Assembly (NCBI GenBank): GCA_039090855.1
Contig: CM077011.1
Location: forward strand, 20,585,001-20,649,000
Direction: 5' to 3'
Source: Macrothele yani
Lineage: Eukaryota > Arthropoda > Arachnida > Araneae > Macrothelidae
DNA length: 64,000 nucleotides
The notes under the pieces were generated by a model. It had not been told where the DNA came from, did no database searches, and was given only the letters and a program-made list of their open reading frames with translations. Below are positions 55,612-64,000 of this stretch, one piece after another. The translations under genes and the position numbers were made by a program. Numbering within the stretch: position 1 is the stretch's first letter; every line of letters starts with the position of its first letter.

Positions 55612-57165
55612 CTTCTGAACATCAATTCGTCGCGCGTCAATTCGTCGACTACGACGTTTTGTTGCGCGTCAATTTGTCGACTAAGACGATTCGTCGGGTT
55701 TACAAATTTTGGTTACATACAAATCAAATGCAGGAAAACGTACTATTTCAGTTGTCTTCCGCCTTGATCATATTTATAAGGTTTGGACACCCATACAGGT
55801 CAGTAATATTACGCATTTTCTTTGGCACTAAAATTAAATTATTATGCCTAGCCCTTACCTTAGTCCTTTTTAACAGTTTTATTTTCACGGTGCTCATATT
55901 CATAAAGTATAGACACCAACTCAAGTTAGTATTATTGCGCTTTTAATTAGGCATTTAACATGAATACCTTGCCCTAACTTTGGCCTTTCAAACAGTTTTT
56001 ATTCCATCGTATTCACAAACATAAAGTTTAGACACCAAGTCAAGTTTAGACACCAAGTGTTGCGCTTTTAATTAGGTGTCAAACATAAAGCTTAGACACC
56101 AAGTGTTGCGCTTTTAATTAGGCAATAAATACTGATAAATAGGCCCCAGGCTGCTTTAACAGTTTTTATTTCATCGTGCTCATATTCATTAGATTTAGAT
56201 ACCAAGTACAGTTCGTATTATAGCGTTTTTACTTAGGCATTAAATATTAACAGATAGGCCCTAGGCCTGGGCTTTGTTAACAGTTTTTATTCCATCATGC
56301 TCATTTTCGTAAGATTTAAACACCAAGTCATTTAAGTAATATTGTGCTTTTACTTAGGAATTAAATAACAATCAATGAGCCTTTAGTCTAGGCCTCTCTG
56401 ACAGATTATGTTCAAGTGTATGAAATATTTATTCTAAAGTTAAAGCAAAATGTTACTAACTTAACGTGATGCAAAGCTTATAAATATAGGCATGACGGAG
56501 TAAAACTGCTAAAAAGGCCTAAGCCTAGGTATTAATATTTAGTGCATACGTAAAAGCGCAATAATACTAACTAGACCTTGTGTCTGAACCTTTTGGATAT
56601 GAGCACAATCGAATAAAAACTGTTAAAAAGACCTAGGCCTATGTATTAATAATTAATGTCTAAGTAAAAGTGCAATAATAGTAACTTGATTTGGTGTATA
56701 AATCTTATGAATATGAACACGATGGAATAAAATTTGTTAAAAAAGCCTAGGCTTAGGCCAAGGTATTCATATATAATGCCTAATTAAAAGCGCAATAATA
56801 CAAACTTGACTTGTTGTCTAAACTTCATGAATATGAGCACGATGAAATAAACTGTTAAAAAGGCCTTAGCGTAAGCCTAAGCATATTAATGTATTTTTAG
56901 TGCCAAAGAAAAGCATAGTATTACTAACAAGTCGGTGTGTCCAAACCTTATAAATATGATCACGGCCGAAAGCAACCGATATCGTACGTTTTCCTGCATA
57001 CAATTTGTATGTAAGCAAAACGTTTAAACGTGACGAATTTGATCGCAACGAAATGAAGTGGTCAACAAACAGGTCAGCGACGCAATGAAGTAGTCGACGA
57101 ACAGGTCCACGACAAAATGAAGTAGTCGACGAACTGGTCCGAGACTAATTGACGTGACACCCTTC
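55612..57165. mobile_element. Foldback element: large palindrome of tandem units
   Basis: Left arm (55612 to about 56400) and right arm (about 56440 to 57165) are inverted copies. Shared landmarks: TCGTCGACTAC motifs at the outside (55643-55700 and 57060-57145), then GCAGGAAAACGTAC (55731) opposite GTACGTTTTCCTGC (56984), then ATATTTATAAGGTTTGGACAC (55770) opposite its complement near 56935-56955. Inside, each arm is four or five units of 112-122 bp (one 170-bp unit) containing TTAACAGTTTTTATT and TAGACACCAAGT. No coding capacity. Long inverted repeats made of tandem units are the defining feature of foldback transposons such as Drosophila FB. Confidence 0.87.
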
Positions 57166-57299
57166 TTAAGGAACATATTCCTTCAAGCAAATTTCAGCAC
57201 AAATTTTCAGCCCTGAGTTGAACTCTTTGACAAAAGGAGACTAAGCACCAAAAGAGAATCATCCAACCGGTATGAAAATTGGCATATGCAATGTATATA
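57166..57299. other. Short unannotated stretch
   Basis: Spacer between the foldback element and transposon H. Confidence 0.5.
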
Positions 57300-58519
57300 C
57301 ACTGAGTGGCCACTTTATTATGACCACCCCCTCAGTACTTCGTTGGGCCACATTTTGCCTTTAATACTGCGTCGATTCTTCGTGGCATGGACTCCACGAG
57401 ATGTTGATAGGTGGTTTGTGGGATCTGGGACCATGCTTGATGAATAACACTTTCCAGGAGCGTGAGATTGCAGGGTTGTGGATCCAGCTTTCTGATAGCT
57501 CGTTCAACTTCATCCCAGGAATTCTCAACGGTGTTGAGATCTGGAGATTGTGGGGGCCACTTAAGCAAAGTAAACTCACCGGCATGTTCCTGAAACAAAT
57601 CTTGTCCAATACGAGCACTATGGCAGGACGCATCATCTTGTTGAAAGTAGCCATCGCCATTGGAATAAACCATCCCCATGACAGGATGCACTTGGTCCGC
57701 AACGATGTTTAGATAGGATGTGCCAGTTAGACGTTGATCAACACGAATTAAAGAGCCCACAGCATGCCAGGAAAACATTCCCCAAACCATAACGTTGCTT
57801 CCACCAGCTTGAAGGGTTGTAGCAATGCATTTGGGGTCCATGCTTTCGTGCTGTTTCCGCCAAATTCTCACTCGGCCATCGGCATGGTGCAACTGAAAAC
57901 GTGATTCATCGGACCACATAATTTGTTTCCAATTATCGACTGTCCAATCCTTGTGCTCCTGTGCGAACTGGAAACGTTATCTTTTGTTAACTGCAGACAG
58001 CAAAGGTGTTCGAACAGGCCTTCGGCTGCCATATCCCATCCGATTCAGTGTACGGCGAACAGTGCGTGCAGAGATCATTTGAGGGGATCCTTGATTAAGA
58101 TGGTCTGTAATTTGCTGCACTGTTGCCCTTCTGTTGTCTGTTATCAGTCTGGACACTCTCCGTTCCGCCCGAGCAGTCACTAGTCGATGACGACCACACG
58201 TTGCACGTAGAGACCCAGTTTTTTGGCTGACAGTCCAGTCTTTAAACACTTTAACAACAGTTGCTTTGGAACATTTCACGAATGCGGCGGTTTAGGTGAT
58301 ACTTGCTCCATGGCTCCGAGCTCCTACAATCATCCCACGTTGAAAGTCCGTCAAATCGCATTTTTTACCCATCTCGTCACCAAAAAATCATTTCTAATAC
58401 TGTCGCAAGCACTAAGCTTTCTCTTTTTATACTAGCCTTGCTCTCTGGGGCAACAGCTTGCAGCCATAGCTCATTTGCTTAAAACTGTCAAGTGGTCATA
58501 ATAAAGTGATCACTCAGTG
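57300..58519 (-). mobile_element. Tc1-like transposon H (DD36E)
   Basis: 1220 bp. Termini CACTGAGTGGCCACTTTATT and the complement of CACTGAGTGATCACTTTATT, TA outside both (57298-57299, 58520-58521). Confidence 0.95.
57332..58372 (-). pseudogene. Tc1-like transposase with two stop codons
   Basis: A single 346-codon frame from ATG 58372 (MGKKCDLTDFQRGMIVGARS) to CGPTKY at 57332, interrupted only by TAA at 58292-58294 (codon 27) and TAA at 57977-57979 (probably CAA before). The helix-turn-helix is followed by the first Asp in MWSDESRFQLH, the second in YFQQDDASCHSA, and the Glu in PDLNTVENSWDEVE. 36 residues separate the last two, matching the DD36E (Incomer) group known from animals. No frameshift. 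Confidence 0.93.
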
Positions 58520-58524
58520 TATAT

Positions 58525-59700
58525 GTACAGGAATGGAAATGATTGCAATTTCATAGCAGTTGGGCCATCAATTAGGATAAAACAGGGTCACAAATGGAAC
58601 AAGTCATTACGTAGTAGCGCCACATCTGGATCAAATACAAGAGGTTACCTGGCGTGTCATAGATGCATACAGTTCACGGATAAAGTCCTAAGGAACAGCA
58701 TGCCAGATTGTGTCCACATTGTGGGAGATTTCACCGACATTCATGGATGGGCGTAGTTAATGTCCCATCGTGCCACAAATATGTTCGATCGGTGAGAAGT
58801 CGAGCCATCGGCTGGATTTGGAAGGGTGTCGAAACTACGGAGGCACGCCTGGGAAATGTATGCTGCGTGTGGCCGGGCATTATCATGTTGAAAATTTGTT
58901 CAGTGATGCTGTGACAGGTATGGCAACACAACACGTAGTAGAATGTTGTCGACGTACCGTAATGCCGTGAGGGTGGTACAGAGCACTACCAAGGATGTCT
59001 GGTTATCGCAGTAAACGACTCTCCAGACATTTACTTCCGATGTACGACCGCGTGCCGTGCCAAGGTAAAGGAGGGACCTGTGGTCTGCCCGGCTCTCCTT
59101 CAGACACGTATGCGCTGGTCAACGGTGCCAAGGCCAAACCGTGACTCATCAGCGAAGACACCACGATGCCAATGGACACTGTCCCACGTTGATCGGGCAC
59201 GGAACCATTGCAACCGGTGCATGCGATGCTCTCTGCTGAGTGGTGTGGTGGAGTGGCCACCTAGGATGTAGTCCCCGTGCCTTAAGTCGTCTAGCAACGA
59301 TCTGGTTGGCCAATCCCATACCTGTAGAAAACGCAACATGGCCACTGATGGTTGAGATAGCTCGATCCTTGGTTCTCATAATCGCTCGATCCATGTGTTC
59401 TGTTGTTGGCCTCCTTGACTAATCGGCGCCAACATTTTCCCATTGCATGTTGTTCCGAACCCGAATGCCTAGTGATACGGCGACTTGACCAACCGGCCTC
59501 TCTCAGCCGAAATATACGTCTTCTTTCAAACGCCCTAAACTGCTCCTATTTTGCACGGATCCGATGTCGAGGCATCCTCAGAGTACGTGGAGGTTAATGC
59601 AAAAGCAATCAGCTGTCACAATTGTCCCTGCGTTTGAGCATTGCTGTTGATATACTCTCCCCGATGCGCAGTTCCTATGCGCTGTGGCGGGCCTCTATTT
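58525..59700 (-). mobile_element. Tc1-like transposon I, old
   Basis: Contains a decayed minus-strand transposase directly beside transposon H. Terminal repeats could not be defined; limits are estimated from the gene. Confidence 0.65.
58700..59575 (-). pseudogene. Tc1-like transposase, many lesions
   Basis: Start MPRHRIRAK then TAG near 59546; FERRRIFRLREAGWSSRRIT is the helix-turn-helix start. Catalytic pieces in shifting frames: VFADESRFGLG near 59150, HDNARPH near 58890, and a residual GAACATATTTGTGG (Glu, His, Ile) near 58785. About 95 nt lie between the second Asp and the Glu, consistent with the 32-residue spacing of elements B and E less one base. A region of about 300 nt in the middle appears to be missing. 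Confidence 0.75.
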
Positions 59701-60072
59701 AGTCATTGGTCGTTATTTTTTCATTGATTTGCGTATTCTCCTCTGAGGTACACGTATGCGAAGTTTCATCAGGATCGAACGAATTTTTCGGGATAATTCG
59801 TTATTTTTTTCTTTTGCAAATATTGTATATTCGTTCCAGCCCGTTAAAGGCTTAACATGCTGCAGTCACCGTATCAGACTGATGTAGTGAAACAGCCTAC
59901 ATGAGACATCCACTGGTCTAACTCGAAATATCCCTGTTTTCAGCAACGTTGGACTAAACTACCGTATTAACGCAGCCCATTCGTAACACTTTACGGTAAC
60001 ACTAAGTCAATCATTCTTTCTTTTGGATGCCCACAATAAGAGTTCCCTCGAAGTCTCTTTGCTACTCATATG
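59701..60072. other. No gene seen
   Basis: Unremarkable spacer. Confidence 0.5.
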
Positions 60073-60203
60073 TCAAATAGAAGTCGTCGCTCTTTCCACG
60101 TTTATAAGTGAGTCACGGAAAAATTCTCATCGACCAGCAACGGGAATCGAACCCAGGGTCTTCCAATTACGCACTGTAAATGCTTCCACTGCACCACAGC
60201 GGC
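60073..60203 (-). mobile_element. tRNA-derived unit, left arm of a head-to-head pair
   Basis: Minus-strand unit: GCCGCTGTGGTGCAGTGGAA (A box), then GGTTCGAATCCCGTT-type B box written as GGGAATCGAACCC on plus, then CTTATAAACGTGGAAAGAGC. 131 bp, about 88-90 percent identical to the right arm. Confidence 0.9.
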
Positions 60204-60327
60204 CTCAAAATTCTCCAGACTGACATACAACAAACTGCCAAACCACCTGGAATGTTGCTTTCTTTGGAGCCCCGCACAATGCTGGGGATTCACCAAAGAT
60301 GAACAGCAGCAACTGAAAAATTTCGAT

Positions 60328-60458
60328 GCCGCTGTGGTGCAGTGGAATCATATCTGGCGCGTAATTGGAAGACCCTGAGTTCGATTCCCGGTGGTGGCCG
60401 ATGATAATTTTTCCGGGACTCACTTATAAACGTGGAAAGAGCGATGACTTCTATTTGA
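60328..60458 (+). mobile_element. tRNA-derived unit, right arm of a head-to-head pair
   Basis: Plus-strand copy, also exactly 131 bp, A box TGGTGCAGTGG, B box GAGTTCGATTCCC. The 124-bp spacer (60204-60327) is not repeated elsewhere in the window. The pair may be two SINE insertions or a TIR element whose ends are tRNA-like. Confidence 0.9.
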
Positions 60459-62825
60459 TGTTCTTAATCCACATCAACTGTATATTTATTTTATTTATTT
60501 TATGCTACTCATATGACTGGAGAACGTGCCGTCTTGACATTCTATATATCCTAGGACTTACTCACTTGAAGCTGAGAGGTCGTTATCGGACACAAACTGG
60601 TGTCTATTTTCCTAATATGTCCTTGTTTTACGCTTTCGAACTGTGTTCACAACCACCACTGTCGGATTACTCCGATATTGGAATCATTTGCATGTCAAAA
60701 CATATCCATCTACTCATCTGCTTACGAACAGTTAGCTGGTTTTTGTATTGAAGTGTAATACTCAAAGCATATATGTTGAAGAATCTATTACGTTAATTGC
60801 ATCTTTAATGTTTGTGGTACTGTTACGATGACGAATATTCTAAGATACTCGCTTTGAATTTCAGAAGATCTGTTTTGCGTTTGTTAGGATCGCTTAGAGA
60901 TGAACACCCCTAAATATGAATCTTTAAATCGCGCTACTCTTTGCTAAAAGGACGATGAACTGTTTGTTTAAAGCAGGAGAGCAGAATGAATGTTTGCGAC
61001 TGTCTGAGGATCAATTCCACCTTTGAAAGAGCGTAGGGGTCATGAGCTCAAAGGGGAGGCGAAATTTAAAGGGAGTGTGCAACTGCGGTCTGCGGAAGAA
61101 AGAACGTATGACAGATATAGAAATTTTGCAGTGAATGTTTCCTCTACACTACTGGGAACGTTTAAACGAGAAGAAGCCTTTTTTTTTTTTTTTCGAAAGC
61201 GAAAAGGAAACTAAAAGTACAAGAGCGACAGCAACCAGGACTGGGCAAGAAAATTTTGCCAGGCCACCAGAGAGGAGTTCTGAAAGGGTTTATCAGGAAT
61301 GCACAACTTCACCACGACCTCGGGCCGGATAGCGAATTTTAAATATTTCAGCGGGACATGCCATATGTTATTTTATAATTTAAAGACATAGGCACTTATT
61401 TGACAAAAAAATTTGTTTTTTTTTTCAATTTTCATTTGATTTTAGTTATGTCTTTAACATAAAAAATGTCCGAGAAAATTAACGGCGAAACACACATATT
61501 TAATGAGAGCTTTATTCAGCTATTTATTATTTAATGTTTATTTAAATGAATGTAATATTTTTAAGTTCGCTTTACAAACAAAATTAAGTCAAGCTGAAGG
61601 CAGATCAGATGCATTCAGTGGGACGTTTGGGACTTCACGTCTCCTACAAGGCGATGAGTTTTAGGGGAAATAACTGTAGTTGCAAAAAGCAGTGTTTCCC
61701 AGATGTGAATCGTTATTCTTGTCCTCGTTGTAGATTTAACGAACTTCGTTCTAGAAAAAATTGCTCGTTGACACAATTATTCCAAAACAAAACTAATATA
61801 AAAAATCGCACTATGCCACAAGATATCAATATAGTTAAGCCTAATAAACTAGCATATTACAACTTCATAAGACGCTCAATTCAATACTGACAGCTGTGAA
61901 CGACAGCGCTTCTTGCGTGCACCACTTACTACCAACCAATATTGCCAGATGAAATTTTCAAAATCAGCAGATTTCATTCCAAAAAATCAGTAGATTTGTT
62001 TTAAAATCGGGAGACATTTTCATTTTTTTGCTAAAATACACAATGCACCGCTATCGGAATGGTAGAAGCAGTTCTCATCACATAATATTTTCCATTTAAT
62101 TTTCTTTCTTAAAAAGCAGCCTTTAGCTTTTCTGTTATGATCTATAATGCAAAGCTAATAAAATGGGTGAACTGAACTGTAGAATCCACCCTGTCAGAAT
62201 TTGGACAGAACAGTTGTTCTAATATCATCACTATCATATCATAGACATGAAATACAGTTGTTTTATTATCCTCACTATCGTTATCAGAGACGTGAAGTTT
62301 TTGAATAAATTATGTTTTTCTGATTTGTCTTCATGGTGTTTATGATAAAAAAAAAACGATCCTTTTTACTACAGCCCTTGAACGAGGGAAGATAACAAAC
62401 GTGCCAGAAATTTCGACAATGATGGAAACAGTTTGCTTCCGTCACCATTGTGTCATTTTTGGCACATGACCAAAAATCGTGCGCAAATATACAGTATATG
62501 AGTGCATTTCAAGATCAGCATTTCAAAGCACTTTCCGTTAATCATTTAGTGTTTGAATCTCAGTGGGAGGAATCACTCTGGGAAAGAAAGAAGCTAAAGC
62601 AGAAACAGATGGAAAGTTCTTCTCAAGGACACTGACAGGGCTAAGTGCATCCAAATGTTTCATAGCATTATCAGCAAATGAAAATCTTTTGATTAAGTTC
62701 CCTTGCTAAGAAGTAATAGAAGAACAAGCTATTGGTAACAATTCAATAAAATAACAATGAACTACAAAAAGTTGTAAGAGCCACTAACGCCAGCCACGTG
62801 TTAACACAAATTGGCCACTACCTAG
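60459..62825. other. Long AT-rich stretch without a supported gene
   Basis: Contains a T-run near 61181-61196 and a Cys-containing 93-codon frame at 61609-61890 (NNCSCKKQC then SCPRC) that I cannot assign; it may be chance or a worn element fragment. Confidence 0.5.
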
Positions 62826-63028
62826 CAAGAAGACCCTCTTGGCATAGTGGTCTAAGTGCTGACTTTTGACCATTCACCCTAGATGGGGACAGGTTCGGCT
62901 CCCGGTGATGCATGAATGAACATTGGTTTTGTTTAATGGCAGTGACTCTCTTCCTGGAACCAGTGGCCATACAGCAGAGATCGCCGACTGCTTATAGCCC
63001 ATCGAGTTGCTCACGGTGGTGGTTAAAA
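62826..63028 (+). mobile_element. tRNA-derived SINE family 1, plus-strand copy
   Basis: A-box region TTGGCATAGTGGTCTAAG, B box CAGGTTCGGCTCCCG, body CTCTCTTCCTGGAACCAGTG, end GTTGCTCACGGTGGTGGTTA. It abuts the HINE-like element that follows. Confidence 0.88.
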
Positions 63029-63029
63029 C

Positions 63030-64000
63030 AAACAAGTTAGTAAAATCATGCAATGCATTGATTACGATACGCTTTCCAACATACCAGAAATTATTACTCA
63101 AGTTATGTGGATAATGGCTGTGGAATAAATCTCACTCCTGTGTCCTGACCTTTGACCCCATTTCAATGATATTCAACAGAACCGGTTCAGTATGCCTCAG
63201 GAATAACATACTAAAATTTTGTCGCAATACTCGTAGAATCAGTTTTACGCAAGTTATGAGAATAATGGCTGTGGAATAATCTTGCTTTTGTGCAATGACC
63301 TTTGACCCCATTTCGTTGATATTCAACGAACCGGTTCACTATACCTCCGGAACAACATGATAAAGTTTTGTCGCAATCCAAGCATTTTAGGTAAGTTATG
63401 GTGCACTAGGGCAATGGAATGGATCCCACTCCAGTGATCTGACCTTTTACCACATTTAGCCCATTTTCAAAAGGTTTCGTCCCCAGTGGCTCCCTACCAC
63501 ATACTAAAGTTTCATCGAAATCGAACCATTTTTACGCAAGTTATGACGCATAAGGGCAATGAATAAATCCCGCTCTTAGGCTGAGCTTTGGCTCCATTTC
63601 GCCCATTTTCAAAAGGTTTCGTCCCGAGTGGCTCCCTACCACATACTAAAATTTCATCCAAATCGACCCATATTTACGCATGTTATGACGCACAAAGGCA
63701 ATGAAATGGATACCACTTTTATGTCCTGACCTTTGACCCCATTTCGCCCATTTTCAATAGGGTTGGTCCCCATGTGGTTGTTTACCCCATACTAAAATTT
63801 CATCGAAATCGAACCATTTTTACGCAAGTTATGACGCATAAGGGCAATGGAATAAATCCCGCTCTTTTGCCCTGCCTGACCTTTGACAACATTTCCAAAA
63901 GGCTTTTCCTTGAATGAGAAATTCAAGGAAAAGTGGTTCCCTACCACATACTAAAATTTCATCGAAATCGAACCATATTTACGCATGTTATGACGCATAA
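63030..64000 (+). mobile_element. HINE/Helentron-like element C, cut by the window end
   Basis: Head AAAATCATGCAATGCATTGA, inverted motif TACGCTTTCCAAC at 63068-63080 identical to element A, then core motifs at 63146, 63296, 63440 (worn), 63582 (worn), 63727 and 63877 (spacing 142-150). The tail lies beyond the window. An insertion near 63900 creates an inverted AAGGAAAA/TTTTCCTT word pair. Confidence 0.78.

Noticed and set aside
55572..55946. 124-codon ORF as a gene
   Set aside because: It lies in the left arm of the foldback element and consists of its tandem units.

Overview
This is AT-rich nuclear DNA from an animal, most likely an arthropod and possibly a chelicerate. That guess rests only on the transposon families: arthropod-type Tc1 and mariner transposases, RTE and RNase H-bearing LINEs, and a tRNA-derived SINE. 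I found no convincing conserved host gene, no rRNA gene, no CRISPR and no prokaryotic signal. Nearly every reading frame that can be named is a broken transposase or reverse transcriptase. The window is a nested graveyard of mobile elements separated by AT-rich, mostly featureless DNA.

Layout. 1-4.7 kb holds two Tc1-like elements. 5.4-6.9 kb is a degenerate ~150-bp tandem array and 7.6-8.0 kb a 71/65-bp two-unit array. 8.9-12.5 kb holds two more Tc1 elements, one interrupted by two SINEs and one with a 39-bp minisatellite grown inside its transposase. 14.4-15.5 kb is a HINE/Helentron-like element with a ~147-bp core repeat; relatives lie at 33.3-33.8 kb and 63.0-64.0 kb. 17.6-18.3 kb is a 49-bp minisatellite. 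20.4-21.0 kb is a solo LTR inside a SINE. 22.6-23.0 kb is a small repeat with a MITE in it. 26.1-26.7 kb is a hAT-like element with an 8-bp target duplication. 28.4-30.5 kb holds a mariner and a long-TIR mariner relative. 30.8-31.3 kb is a 48-bp minisatellite. 31.3-31.8 kb is a complete miniature LTR element. 34.5-36.6 kb is a nearly intact Tc1 beside an RTE fragment. 39.9-43.1 kb is an almost complete RTE LINE. 44.4-47.6 kb holds SINEs and a 65-bp array. 48.8-52.6 kb holds an I-type LINE fragment and a second RTE fragment split by a solo LTR. 53.5-59.7 kb holds three Tc1 elements and a palindromic foldback element. 60.1-60.5 kb is a head-to-head pair of tRNA-derived units.

The most unusual object is at 31339-31840. 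Two ~180-bp LTRs start TGTAACG and end CGTTATA and are flanked by the 4-bp duplication CCGT. A tRNA-Lys-type primer site follows the 5' LTR and a purine tract precedes the 3' LTR. Each LTR carries a whole tRNA-like sequence with both Pol III boxes. This looks like an animal analogue of the plant Cassandra TRIMs, which carry 5S rRNA in their LTRs. Two longer solo LTRs (20370-20979 and 52050-52586) share its outer termini and 4-bp target duplication, so they may belong to the autonomous family that moves it.

The elements interact by nesting: SINEs in Tc1, LTRs in SINE and LINE, a MITE in a tandem repeat. Several transposase copies are only one to three mutations from an open frame, so part of this activity is fairly recent.
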